Origin: Lachnospiraceae bacterium XBD2001
GTDB taxonomy: Bacteria > Bacillota > Clostridia > Lachnospirales > Lachnospiraceae
NCBI GenBank assembly: GCA_900116395.1
Contig: FPAN01000003.1
Location: forward strand, 248,001 to 312,000
Reading direction: 5' to 3'
Length of the DNA stretch: 64,000 bases
Below are positions 16,917 to 25,183 of the stretch, piece after piece. A program made the position numbers and the translations under genes. The stretch's first letter is position 1, and every line of letters begins with the position of its first letter. Below the pieces are notes generated by a model, which did not search any database, was not told the origin of the DNA, and saw nothing but the letters and a program-made list of their open reading frames with translations.

Positions 16917-18782
16917 ATGAGAAAATTAGCATTATCAGATGAAATATTAATGCGTGTAGACAAAGCTGCACGTTATATCGGCAACGAATTCAACAGTGTG
17001 AAAAAAGACCTCTCAACGGTTGATATTCGTTTTGCCATGTGCTTCCCGGATGTGTACGAGATCGGTATGTCCCATTTGGGCATCCAGATTCTTTACGAGA
17101 TGTTTAATCGCCGAAGCGACACTTACTGTGAGCGCGTGTATTCTCCATGGCCGGATTTGCATGCCATTATGAAGGAAGAGAAGATCCCTCTCTTTTCCTT
17201 AGAGACTCAGAGTCCCATTCGTGATTTTGATTTTTTAGGCATTACCTTACAGTACGAAATGTGCTACACCAACATTCTTCAGGTATTGGATTTATCCGGC
17301 ATTGCTTTATTTCAAAAAGACAGAGCCGAAGAGGATCCCATTGTCATCGGCGGTGGTCCTTGCGTCTATAATCCGGAACCGATTGCAGACTTTTTTGATT
17401 TGTTCTACATCGGAGAGGGTGAGACCGTCTACAACGAGTTACTGGATTTGTATAAGTCCATGAAGGCGGACGGTTCCTATCATCGTGCAGAGTTTTTGCA
17501 TGAAGCATCAAAGATTCCGGGCATCTATGTGCCTTCTTTCTATGATGTTGCGTATAACGAGGATGGAACCATTGCATCTTTTACCCCGGTATATGAGGAC
17601 GTTCCCAAGAAGGTGAAGCGTCAGGTCGTGATGGATTTGGATGCTTCTCCATACCCAATGAAGCCGGTGGTTCCGTATGTACGTGCAACCCAGGACCGTG
17701 TTGTGTTGGAAATCCAACGTGGTTGTATTCGCGGATGCCGGTTCTGCCAGGCCGGTATGATTTATCGTCCGAATCGCGAGAAGAGCTTGGAAGTACTGCG
17801 GGATTATGCGATTCAGATGTTAGAGAACACCGGATATGATGAGATCTCCTTAAGTTCCTTAAGCTCCAGTGATTATACCCAGATTGAAGACCTGGTGAAC
17901 TTCCTGATTGAGGAATGCGATAAGCGTAAAATCAATATTTCCCTGCCATCCTTACGTATTGATTCCTTCTCTTTGGATGTGATGAGTAAGGTTCAGGATA
18001 TTAATAAGTCCAGTCTGACCTTTGCACCGGAGGCCGGTTCTCAGCGGATGCGTAACACCATCAACAAGGGCCTTACAGAAGAGGATATCATGAACGGTGC
18101 CGAGCTTGCTTTCAAGGGCGGATGGAACAAAGTGAAGTTCTATTTCATGCTAGGTCTTCCGGGAGAGGAAGAGGAAGATATGCGTGCCATTCCGGAATTA
18201 TCCAACCGGGTTGCTGCACTTTATTACGATACCGTTCCGAAGGAGCAGCGTCATGGTAAGTGTCAGATTACCATGAGTACGTCCTTCTTCGTACCGAAGC
18301 CTTGGACTCCGTTCCAGTGGGCCAGAATGTACGAACCCAATGAATATCTGCGTCGTGCCAAGATTGTCAACGACACCATGAAAGAGCAGTTGAACCACAA
18401 GAGTCTTTCTTACCAGTGGCATCAGGCAGATGTCACCGTATTGGAAGGTATTTTTGCTCGAGGTGACCGAAAGCTTTCCAAGGCCATTGCCTATGCCTAT
18501 GAACAGGGCTGCTTCTTCGATGCATGGGGTGAGTATTTCGATTACCAAAAATGGCTGGATGCCTTTGCAGCATGCGGCATTGATCCGGATTTTTATACCA
18601 TGCGGGAGCGTGACGTAACGGAAATCCTGCCATGGGATTTCATTGACACGGGAATTCGTCGTGAATTCTTAGAACACGAATGGGAACAGGCCAAGGCAAA
18701 AGTCGTTACCCCGAACTGCAAAATGCGTTGCAGCGGTTGCGGATGCAAGAGCTTTGGCGGAGGTATTTGTTATGAAGGTTAG
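16917..18782 (+). CDS. TIGR03960-family B12-binding-domain radical SAM protein
   Basis: This 621-residue protein belongs to an uncharacterised radical-SAM family widespread in Firmicutes. An N-terminal cobalamin-binding-like domain (about 1-240) precedes the radical-SAM core, whose cluster cysteines are C270, C274 and C277 (RGCIRGCRFC), with SLPSLRIDSFS and FAPEAGSQRMRNTINKGL further on. The extreme C-terminus has a second Cys cluster (CKMRCSGCGCK). I start at ATG 16917, which has GTGGAG 5 nt upstream; ATG 16899 lies right against the terminator. It overlaps the next gene by 11 nt and is always its partner in this family. Reaction unknown; the RNase G and L21 neighbours hint at RNA or ribosome maturation. 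Confidence 0.88.
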   Translation: MRKLALSDEILMRVDKAARYIGNEFNSVKKDLSTVDIRFAMCFPDVYEIGMSHLGIQILYEMFNRRSDTYCERVYSPWPDLHAIMKEEKIPLFSLETQSPIRDFDFLGITLQYEMCYTNILQVLDLSGIALFQKDRAEEDPIVIGGGPCVYNPEPIADFFDLFYIGEGETVYNELLDLYKSMKADGSYHRAEFLHEASKIPGIYVPSFYDVAYNEDGTIASFTPVYEDVPKKVKRQVVMDLDASPYPMKPVVPYVRATQDRVVLEIQRGCIRGCRFCQAGMIYRPNREKSLEVLRDYAIQMLENTGYDEISLSSLSSSDYTQIEDLVNFLIEECDKRKINISLPSLRIDSFSLDVMSKVQDINKSSLTFAPEAGSQRMRNTINKGLTEEDIMNGAELAFKGGWNKVKFYFMLGLPGEEEEDMRAIPELSNRVAALYYDTVPKEQRHGKCQITMSTSFFVPKPWTPFQWARMYEPNEYLRRAKIVNDTMKEQLNHKSLSYQWHQADVTVLEGIFARGDRKLSKAIAYAYEQGCFFDAWGEYFDYQKWLDAFAACGIDPDFYTMRERDVTEILPWDFIDTGIRREFLEHEWEQAKAKVVTPNCKMRCSGCGCKSFGGGICYEG

Positions 18783-19542
18783 AATTCGTTTTTCCAAGAG
18801 TGACTCCCTACGTTATGTAGGACACTTGGATTTACTTCGCTTTTTTCAGAAAGCTATGCGACGGGCCGAGATTCCGATGCGATTCTCCGGGGGATTCCAT
18901 CCACATCAGATTATGTCCTTCGCATCTCCCCTTGGGGTTGGAGTTACCAGTCAGGGAGAATATCTGGACATTGAGATTACGGAAGAAATCGATGCCGATG
19001 AGGCAATGCGTCGCTTGAATGAGCAAATGGTGGAAGGCGTATCTATTTTATCCTTTACCTATTTGCCGGATAATACCAAGAACAGCATGGCTTCCCTGGC
19101 CGCATCCGATTATCTGGTGTATTTTAAGCGGGGACTGAACCCTTCTGTAGACTACGTGGATGCCGTATCCAAATTCTATGGTTCGAAGGAACCGATCGTT
19201 GTGGTAAAAAAGACCAAGAAAAGCGAAAAGGAAATGGACATCCGTCCGTTGATTCTGGATATGAAGGTTGGTACGGTTGGCAATTTACAAAGCTTACTGC
19301 CGGCCGGATATGAAGATCCTTCCAAGTATCTGCCTTGGGAAGACGGTTTTTGCTTAGAAGACAACGATCCGATGTTCTATTTGTATTTGACCACCGGAAG
19401 TACCGACAACCTGAAGCCGGAGCTTGTAATGGAAGCATTGCATCAGCGTCTGGGTGTGGATTTTGATGCAAGTAATTTAGGCATTCACCGTTTGGATATG
19501 TTTGAAGCCAGTGAGAACGGATATCAATCCTTAGCAAGATAG
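18772..19542 (+). CDS. TIGR03936-family radical-SAM-associated protein (DUF2344)
   Basis: The 256-residue protein begins MKVRIRFSKSDSLRYVGHLD and continues AEIPMRFSGGFHPHQIMSF, both signatures of the DUF2344/TIGR03936 family. No catalytic chemistry is assigned. It is the obligate neighbour of the TIGR03960 radical-SAM protein and overlaps its 3' end by 11 nt (18772-18782), implying coupled translation and probably a complex. The start at 18772 is chosen because GGCGGAGG lies 8 nt upstream; a TTG at 18754 in the same frame would place the initiation region inside that site. Confidence 0.88.
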   Translation: MKVRIRFSKSDSLRYVGHLDLLRFFQKAMRRAEIPMRFSGGFHPHQIMSFASPLGVGVTSQGEYLDIEITEEIDADEAMRRLNEQMVEGVSILSFTYLPDNTKNSMASLAASDYLVYFKRGLNPSVDYVDAVSKFYGSKEPIVVVKKTKKSEKEMDIRPLILDMKVGTVGNLQSLLPAGYEDPSKYLPWEDGFCLEDNDPMFYLYLTTGSTDNLKPELVMEALHQRLGVDFDASNLGIHRLDMFEASENGYQSLAR

Positions 19543-19550
19543 AGAAAAAG

Positions 19551-20747
19551 ATGGAACAAGTCACTGTTTTTTTTACAACAATTTCATATGAAAACCATGC
19601 ATACAAGGCTTACGGCGTTGTAGATGAGCATCATCGCCTGGATGATCTTAGTATCAGTGACTTGGATGCGCCGTCTTTGGTGGGACGGATTTACCGGGCC
19701 AAGGTCGTGGATTTGGTGCCTTCCATGCAGTGCGCCTTTGTGCTTTTGGACGGTCATACCAAGGCCTATTTGCCGTTTTCTTCCTGTGATCATGTTCTTC
19801 GTCCTGATGAGGAGCTGTTGGTACAGGTAGAGACCGATGCCATCAAAAGCAAGTTTGCTGTGGTGTCCCAGTTCTATGAAATCTCCGGTCGGAATTGCTG
19901 CATCATCTATGGTAAGGGAACCCACGGTGTTTCCAAGAAGCTCTCCAAGAAGGAACGGGAAGAATGGAAAGCCTTTCTCGCCGAATATGATGATACGAAA
20001 CAGCATATTTTGTTGCGCACCGGTGTGAAGGATTGCAACAAGGAACAGATTCGCGAGGAATTAGAACAGTTGCTTACAGAAGCCCAGTCCCTTGCCAATC
20101 GGGGAACCCATGGAACTTGTTATTCCTTATTATATCAACCTAAGGAAGATGTAGCTGCCTTGATTCGCCGTTATATGGGCGTATATGAGGAGTTTGTATC
20201 CGATGGGAACTTCCGTGTCATAACGGATGAACGGGAGGTCTATGAGGCAATTTGCGCTGCTTGCGAGGGTGGTGCGCTTTCCTTGTCTTCGGACCGGATA
20301 GCGTTCTATACCGATGCCTCTTATCCGCTGTATAAGCTTTATTCCCTAAACACACAGATTGAGAAGCTCTTACAGAAAACCGTTTGGTTAGACAGCGGCG
20401 CCAATATTTTGATTGAATCCATGGAAACCATGACCGCCATTGATGTCAACAGTGCCAAGAAGCAGTGGAAGAAGTCGGAAGCAGACCATATTCTTGCACT
20501 GAATCGGGAAGCAGGGGCGGAGATTGCCAGACAACTGCGTCTGCGTAATATTTCCGGTATGATACTGATTGATTTTGTAAATATGACCGAGGATACCCAA
20601 AAAGAAGCGTTACTTGCTTCCATGAAATCCTATGTGCGTAAGGATTCCCTACGGGTGAACGTGGTTGATATTACCAAATTGGGCTTAATGGAACTCACCA
20701 GGGAAAAGGTCGCAAAAAGTCTGAAACAAACCATAAAGAAAAGTTGA
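19551..20747 (+). CDS. rng: Ribonuclease E/G family protein (RNase G-like)
   Basis: RNase E/G enzymes are 5'-end-sensing endoribonucleases for rRNA maturation and mRNA decay. The 398-residue protein has an S1-like N-terminal segment (RAKVVDLVPSMQCAFVLLDGH), the metal-binding catalytic aspartates in TAIDVNSAK and MILIDFVNM, and the start of the C-terminal helical part. At 398 residues it is shorter than E. coli RNase G (489) and I see no CPxCxG zinc-link motif, so it may be a minimal form. It lies 8 nt after the TIGR03936 gene, and the rplU promoter overlaps its stop codon. Confidence 0.9.
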   Translation: MEQVTVFFTTISYENHAYKAYGVVDEHHRLDDLSISDLDAPSLVGRIYRAKVVDLVPSMQCAFVLLDGHTKAYLPFSSCDHVLRPDEELLVQVETDAIKSKFAVVSQFYEISGRNCCIIYGKGTHGVSKKLSKKEREEWKAFLAEYDDTKQHILLRTGVKDCNKEQIREELEQLLTEAQSLANRGTHGTCYSLLYQPKEDVAALIRRYMGVYEEFVSDGNFRVITDEREVYEAICAACEGGALSLSSDRIAFYTDASYPLYKLYSLNTQIEKLLQKTVWLDSGANILIESMETMTAIDVNSAKKQWKKSEADHILALNREAGAEIARQLRLRNISGMILIDFVNMTEDTQKEALLASMKSYVRKDSLRVNVVDITKLGLMELTREKVAKSLKQTIKKS

Positions 20748-20772
20748 CTTTACAATTCTTTCATGATACTAT
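20744..20772 (+). promoter_or_regulatory. Promoter of the rplU-prp-rpmA operon
   Basis: TTGACT (20744-20749), 17 nt, TACTAT (20767-20772). The -35 overlaps the stop codon of the RNase G gene, giving the ribosomal operon an independent promoter about 100 nt upstream of rplU. Confidence 0.8.
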
Positions 20773-20778
20773 ACATGA

Positions 20779-20869
20779 GTATGCCGCACAGTGAGGTTGT
20801 GTAAGTCTGTCCATTTTTACTTCGGACAGCACCGTAGCTGGCGAGTAATGATAATAGGAGGTGCCATTT
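20779..20869 (+). ncRNA. Ribosomal protein L21 leader
   Basis: The stretch between the promoter and rplU contains CCGCACAGTGAGGTTGTG, a short hairpin (TCTGTCC ... GGACAG) and CACCGTAGCTGGCGAGTAAT. This order of conserved blocks matches the L21 leader found upstream of rplU in Firmicutes, thought to bind L21 for autogenous control. Identification is by recall of the motif, not by a covariance search. Confidence 0.8.
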
Positions 20870-21178
20870 ATGTACGCAATTATTGCAACAGGTGGTAAGC
20901 AGTACAAAGTATCCGAAGGCGATATCATTACCATTGAGAAGCTTGGAGTAGAGGCTGGCGAGAATGTAACATTCGATCAGGTCTTGGCTATCAGCGACAA
21001 TGGATTGAAGGTTGGTAATCCAACTGTCGATGGTGCAAGCGTTGTAGCTTCTGTCGTTAAAGAAGGCAGAGCTAAGAAAGTTACTGTTTACAAGTACAAG
21101 CCAAAGACCGGTTATCACAAGAAGAACGGTCACAGACAGTCATTCACCCAGGTTAAGATTGAAAAGATTAACGCTTAA
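20870..21178 (+). CDS. rplU: 50S ribosomal protein L21
   Basis: L21 is a 23S rRNA-binding protein of the large subunit. The 102-residue product begins [18 protein letters not shown] and ends with the conserved [12 protein letters not shown] and [11 protein letters not shown] regions. The start at 20870 has TAGGAGGTG upstream; the Met at 20861 is too close to that site and not family-like. It is first in rplU-prp-rpmA, a gene order tied to L27 processing. Confidence 0.97.
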   Translation: MYAIIATGGKQYKVSEGDIITIEKLGVEAGENVTFDQVLAISDNGLKVGNPTVDGASVVASVVKEGRAKKVTVYKYKPKTGYHKKNGHRQSFTQVKIEKINA

Positions 21179-21189
21179 TTATTCGTGAT

Positions 21190-21516
21190 ATGATTCGAGT
21201 TACGGTTTTAAAAGATCAGAATTTGTATCGTGAATTTTCCTGTATCGGACATGCGGGATTTGATGAATACGGCCAGGATATTGTCTGTGCTGCAGTTAGT
21301 ATGTTGGTAATTAATACCATCAATTCCATTTCATCTTTTACGAAGGATGCAATATCGGTTTCTTCCAATGAGGAAGAGGGACGGATTGTATGTCAGCTGC
21401 CGGAATCATATTCCGATGGTTGCAAGTTACTGATCGACTCCATGTTACTTGGTATCCGTGAGGTATCCGAGCAATATGGCCCTGAATTTATTACTTTGAC
21501 TATTAAGGAGGTGTAG
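21190..21516 (+). CDS. prp: Ribosomal-processing cysteine protease Prp
   Basis: Prp (DUF464) removes the N-terminal extension of ribosomal protein L27, an essential step in Firmicutes that have that extension. The 108-residue protein shows the catalytic pair His21 and Cys33 in the block GHAGFDEYGQDIVCAAVS. Its substrate is encoded 3 nt downstream and indeed has the extension. The start has no strong Shine-Dalgarno, so translation may depend on coupling with rplU, 11 nt upstream. Confidence 0.94.
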   Translation: MIRVTVLKDQNLYREFSCIGHAGFDEYGQDIVCAAVSMLVINTINSISSFTKDAISVSSNEEEGRIVCQLPESYSDGCKLLIDSMLLGIREVSEQYGPEFITLTIKEV

Positions 21517-21519
21517 AGA

Positions 21520-21810
21520 ATGTTACAGTTGAACCTTCAGTTTTTCGCTCATAAGAAGGGAGTTGGATCCACCAAGAACGGTCGTGATTCCGAGTCCAAG
21601 AGATTAGGAGCTAAGAGAGCAGACGGACAGTTCGTTAAGGCTGGTAATATCATTTACCGTCAGCGCGGAACCAAGATTCATCCAGGCGTTAACGTTGGCA
21701 TCGGTGGCGATGACACATTATTCGCAACTGCTGATGGTATCTTGAGATTCGAGAGAAAAGGCAGAGATAAGAAGCAGGCTTCTGTTTATCCTGTAGCTAG
21801 CGAAAACTAA
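21520..21810 (+). CDS. rpmA: 50S ribosomal protein L27 with Prp-cleavable N-terminus
   Basis: L27 reaches the peptidyl transferase centre with its N-terminal tail. The 96-residue precursor starts [21 protein letters not shown]: the LNLQFFA block is the Prp recognition sequence and the mature protein begins just before KKG. The rest ([27 protein letters not shown]) is canonical. A strong AAGGAGGTG precedes the start. It is followed by a terminator, ending the rplU operon. Confidence 0.97.
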   Translation: MLQLNLQFFAHKKGVGSTKNGRDSESKRLGAKRADGQFVKAGNIIYRQRGTKIHPGVNVGIGGDDTLFATADGILRFERKGRDKKQASVYPVASEN

Positions 21811-21841
21811 TTTTCGCAGACTTATTTATGTTTTACCGATG

Positions 21842-21874
21842 GACCCGACTGTTTGCAGCCGGGTTCGTCTTTTA
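21842..21874 (+). terminator. Terminator after rpmA
   Basis: GACCCG paired with CGGGTTC around a loop of about 12 nt, followed by TCTTTTA. The remaining stretch up to obgE (about 21875-21981) contains a 10-bp palindrome AACGTACGTT and a small CCAC/GTGG hairpin but no clear promoter and no credible gene. Confidence 0.75.
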
Positions 21875-21981
21875 TGTAACCAATCAACGTACGTTTGAAT
21901 GGAAGAGAAGCTTTCATAGCCACTCTCTGTGGTGCAACTCTTTTGTGTGGACAAACGTATCAGTCTTAAAAGGAAAATCAT

Positions 21982-23262
21982 ATGTTTGCAGATCGTGCAA
22001 AAATTATCATAAAATCAGGCAAAGGCGGAGATGGCCATGTCAGCTTCCGTCGTGAAAAATTCGTTCCGGCAGGTGGTCCTGACGGTGGAGACGGCGGCAA
22101 GGGCGGCGACGTTGTATTCGAGATTGACAACGGCATGAACAACTTGTCCGATTACCGTCATCGTCGTAAGTTCGCTGCTACCGCCGGTGAAGAAGGTGGC
22201 AAGAAGAAGTGCCACGGCAAGAACGGTACCGACCTGGTACTGAAAGTCCCGGAAGGAACCGTCGTAAAAGACGCAGCCAGCGGCAAAGTCATTGCCGATA
22301 TGTCCCGTGACAATCGTCGCCAGGTAGTATTAAAGGGTGGCCGCGGCGGTCTTGGTAACATGCATTTTGCAACCTCTACCATGCAGGCACCAAAGTATGC
22401 ACAGCCGGGCGGACCTTCCATTGAGTTGGAGGTTCAGTTAGAGCTGAAGGTATTGGCTGATGTTGGCTTAGTCGGTTTCCCAAATGTAGGTAAATCCACC
22501 TTATTATCCCGATTGACCAATGCCAATCCGGAGATTGCCAATTACCATTTCACCACCTTGAATCCGATTCTTGGTGTCGTGGATTTGGAAGACGGCAAGG
22601 GATTCGTTATGGCAGATATCCCGGGACTCATCGAAGGAGCTTCCGAAGGTGTCGGTTTGGGACATGAATTCTTACGTCACATCGAGCGTACCAAAGTGTT
22701 GTTGCACTTAGTAGACGGTGCTTCCGTAGAAGGCCGTGATCCGGTAGAAGATATTAAGACCATCAACGAAGAATTGTCCGCTTACAATATGGATTTGATG
22801 AGCAAGCCTCAGATTATTGTAGCTAACAAGATGGACGCCGTCTCTCCGGAAGAAAAAGAAGCAATTCTTGCTAAGCTTCGCGAAGCATTCCCGGATAACA
22901 AGATTTTCGTTATCTCTGCTGTCAGCGGTGAAGGCATTGACCCGTTGATCCGCGAGGTTGCTGCGGAATTGGAAGCTTATCAGGGCGAAGATATTATTTA
23001 TGAGCAGGAATTCGATCCTTCCGATCTCTTGGCTGAAGAAGGCAGCTATACCGTTGAAGTCAACGAAGACGGTGAGTATGTGGTAGAAGGCCCGAAGATT
23101 GAGAAGATGTTAGGATATACCAATATTGATTCTGAGAAGGGATTTATGTTCTTCCAGCGATTCTTGAAGGAGCAGGGCATCCTGAAGGAATTGGAAGAGA
23201 AAGGAATCCAGGAAGGCGATACCGTCCGTATGTATGGATTGGTATTTGATTACTATAAGTAA
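21982..23262 (+). CDS. obgE: GTPase Obg
   Basis: Obg is an essential GTPase that monitors 50S assembly and links growth to GTP and ppGpp levels. The 426-residue protein has the glycine-rich Obg fold at 1-158 (SGKGGDGHVSFRREKF, GGDGGKGGDV), the G domain with GFPNVGKST near residue 165, DIPGLIEGA and NKMD, and a C-terminal OCT domain from about 345. The Obg position downstream of rplU-rpmA is near universal. AAAAGGAAAA precedes the ATG. Confidence 0.97.
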   Translation: MFADRAKIIIKSGKGGDGHVSFRREKFVPAGGPDGGDGGKGGDVVFEIDNGMNNLSDYRHRRKFAATAGEEGGKKKCHGKNGTDLVLKVPEGTVVKDAASGKVIADMSRDNRRQVVLKGGRGGLGNMHFATSTMQAPKYAQPGGPSIELEVQLELKVLADVGLVGFPNVGKSTLLSRLTNANPEIANYHFTTLNPILGVVDLEDGKGFVMADIPGLIEGASEGVGLGHEFLRHIERTKVLLHLVDGASVEGRDPVEDIKTINEELSAYNMDLMSKPQIIVANKMDAVSPEEKEAILAKLREAFPDNKIFVISAVSGEGIDPLIREVAAELEAYQGEDIIYEQEFDPSDLLAEEGSYTVEVNEDGEYVVEGPKIEKMLGYTNIDSEKGFMFFQRFLKEQGILKELEEKGIQEGDTVRMYGLVFDYYK

Positions 23263-23274
23263 GAGGGTAAAATA

Positions 23275-23562
23275 ATGACAAATAAACAGCGTGCATATCT
23301 TTCTTCCCTTGCTTCCAAGGAGAATGCGATTTTTCAGATTGGCAAGTCTTCTTTGACTACCGAGATTATCGCAGCCGTAGACGAAGCACTGGCAAAGAGA
23401 GAATTAATTAAAATTTCCGTATTAAAGAACTGTGATGATGATACCAAAATCATCGCCCAGACCCTTGCTGAGCGTACCCGTTCCGAGTTGGTTCGTGTCA
23501 TCGGCAAGAAGATTATTTTGTATCGTGCAGCGAAGAAACCGGTGATTGTACTGCCGAAATAG
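23275..23562 (+). CDS. yhbY: YhbY-family CRM-domain RNA-binding protein
   Basis: The 95-residue protein is a single CRM domain, associated with pre-50S particles in E. coli YhbY. Typical features are the basic N-terminus (MTNKQRAYLSSLA), the FQIGKSSLT block and the C-terminal GKKIILYR motif. It lies 12 nt after obgE and 10 nt before nadD, an arrangement common in Firmicutes. Confidence 0.93.
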   Translation: MTNKQRAYLSSLASKENAIFQIGKSSLTTEIIAAVDEALAKRELIKISVLKNCDDDTKIIAQTLAERTRSELVRVIGKKIILYRAAKKPVIVLPK

Positions 23563-23572
23563 GAGGATTCCT

Positions 23573-24775
23573 ATGGCCAAGATTGGAATATTGGGTGGAA
23601 CCTTCCATCCCATTCATAACGGACATTTGTATATTGCCAAACAGGCCTTGGCGGCATTTGGTTTTGATGAATTATGGATTTTGCCGGCAGGACTTCCACC
23701 ACATAAAATGGTGGAGGGCCACATCTCGAGAGTGCAGCGTCTCAAGATTTGCGAAGCTGCCATTGCAGATGAACCTGCCATGCGCATTATTCCCGATGAG
23801 ATTTTTAAAACATCCACGAGCTATACCTATGAGACCTTACAAGCGTTTCATGTAGCCTACCCACAGCATCAGTTTTCTTTTATCATTGGGGAAGACTCAT
23901 TAAACAGCTTCGATTCCTGGGTGCATCCGGAGATCATCTGTCAATTGGCAGATATCGTTGTGGCTGTTCGCAACGACAAGAATCAGGATTATCATAGCTT
24001 GGAAGCTAGAACGAAGGAGCTCTCTAAGAAGTACGGCGGAACATTCTCTATCATTCCATCCGAGAATATGCCGATTTCTTCGACGATGCTTCGCAAAATG
24101 TTAGCGGAAGGTGCTGATGTATCCATGTATATGCCAAAACTTGCATATGAATACATTAAGGAACATCGGTTATATCAAGTAACGATGGAAGACGATTTAA
24201 AATTACGCAAAGAGATACAGGAAGATCTCAAGAATAACCTCAAAAAATCCCGCTATGAGCATACCTTAGGTGTGATGTACACCGCTTGCAGCTTAGCCAT
24301 GCGATACCAATATTCCATGACCAAAGCCCGTTTTGCCGGTTTGTTACATGATTGGGCGAAATACTTAAGTGATGAGGAGCAGTTAGCGTACTGCAAGAAG
24401 CATCATATTGAGATTACCCCGGCAGAAGAGCAGGCTCCGTATTTATTACATGCAAAGATTGGCGCCTACGTTGCCAGAAAGAGGTATGGAATCGACGACG
24501 AGGATGTCTGTCATGCTATTTTGGTACATACCACCGGCGTTCCGAATATGAATCTGTTAGACAAGATTCTGTTCACGGCGGACTATATTGAACCAAACCG
24601 TAAAGATGCCCCTCGCCTGGAAGACATCCGCATGATGGCCTTCGAGAATCTGGATACTGCCGTATTAATGATTTTGGAAGACAGCATCAAATATATCGAA
24701 GACACCAAACGGCCCATGGATCCAACCACCATGGATACCTACGAATACTACAAAACCCATTCATATAAGGAGTAA
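23573..24775 (+). CDS. nadD: NadD-YqeK fusion: nicotinate mononucleotide adenylyltransferase plus HD-domain Ap4A hydrolase
   Basis: A 400-residue protein joins two enzymes usually encoded by adjacent genes. Residues 1-200 are NadD, which makes deamido-NAD (GGTFHPIHNGHL at 8-19, ISSTMLRKML near 168). Residues about 215-400 are an HD-domain protein like YqeK, a symmetrical diadenosine tetraphosphate hydrolase: SRYEHTLGV with His230, LLHD at 257-260, HAKIGAYVA and ILVHTTG. Start 23573 has AGGAGG upstream; the Met at 23546 lies inside yhbY. It is followed 6 nt later by rsfS, the usual downstream neighbour of yqeK. Confidence 0.92.
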   Translation: MAKIGILGGTFHPIHNGHLYIAKQALAAFGFDELWILPAGLPPHKMVEGHISRVQRLKICEAAIADEPAMRIIPDEIFKTSTSYTYETLQAFHVAYPQHQFSFIIGEDSLNSFDSWVHPEIICQLADIVVAVRNDKNQDYHSLEARTKELSKKYGGTFSIIPSENMPISSTMLRKMLAEGADVSMYMPKLAYEYIKEHRLYQVTMEDDLKLRKEIQEDLKNNLKKSRYEHTLGVMYTACSLAMRYQYSMTKARFAGLLHDWAKYLSDEEQLAYCKKHHIEITPAEEQAPYLLHAKIGAYVARKRYGIDDEDVCHAILVHTTGVPNMNLLDKILFTADYIEPNRKDAPRLEDIRMMAFENLDTAVLMILEDSIKYIEDTKRPMDPTTMDTYEYYKTHSYKE

Positions 24776-24781
24776 GAAGCA

Positions 24782-25129
24782 ATGGAAACAAGAGAAATGG
24801 TCGCTCGCATCTATGATGCATTAGACGATAAAAAAGCAGAGGACATTCAGATTATTGATATTACCGAAATTTCCGGATTTGCGGACTACTTCATCGTAGC
24901 CAGCGCCTCCAACCAGAGTCAGTTGGTTGCTATGCAGGACGCGGTAGATGAAGCAATGTACACCAATGATGTGCATGCCAAGAGCATCGAAGGTAACCGC
25001 AATTCTACATGGATTTTGATGGATTACGAGGATGTCATTGTACATTTATTCTCCCAGGAAGATCGATTGTTTTACAATCTGGAGAGAATTTGGCAGGACG
25101 GTAAGAGCGCATCCCGTTCTGATTTCTAA
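24782..25129 (+). CDS. rsfS: Ribosome silencing factor RsfS
   Basis: RsfS binds L14 on the 50S subunit and blocks subunit joining when nutrients are scarce. The 115-residue protein has the family blocks DIQIIDITEISGFADYFIVAS, EGNRNSTWILMDYEDVIVHLF and FYNLERIW. It ends the obgE-yhbY-nadD/yqeK-rsfS run and is followed by a strong bidirectional terminator facing lexA. Confidence 0.96.
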   Translation: METREMVARIYDALDDKKAEDIQIIDITEISGFADYFIVASASNQSQLVAMQDAVDEAMYTNDVHAKSIEGNRNSTWILMDYEDVIVHLFSQEDRLFYNLERIWQDGKSASRSDF

Positions 25130-25139
25130 GAAGCGTAAA

Positions 25140-25173
25140 AAGGCCACATACCAATGGTATGCGGCCTTATCTT
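25140..25173. terminator. Bidirectional terminator between rsfS and lexA
   Basis: A 13-bp stem with one mismatch (AAGGCCACATACC 25140-25152 / GGTATGCGGCCTT 25156-25168) with a 3-nt loop, flanked by A-rich and T-rich sequence on the two sides. It separates two convergent genes. Confidence 0.92.
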
Positions 25174-25183
25174 ATGTCTAAAA

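Noticed and set aside
21889-21965. Palindrome AACGTACGTT and small hairpin upstream of obgE as a regulator site
   Set aside because: No known operator matches, and spacing to any promoter is unclear; likely chance.
21828-22055. Short frame between rpmA and obgE
   Set aside because: It runs through the rpmA terminator and into the start of obgE, and has no ribosome-binding site.
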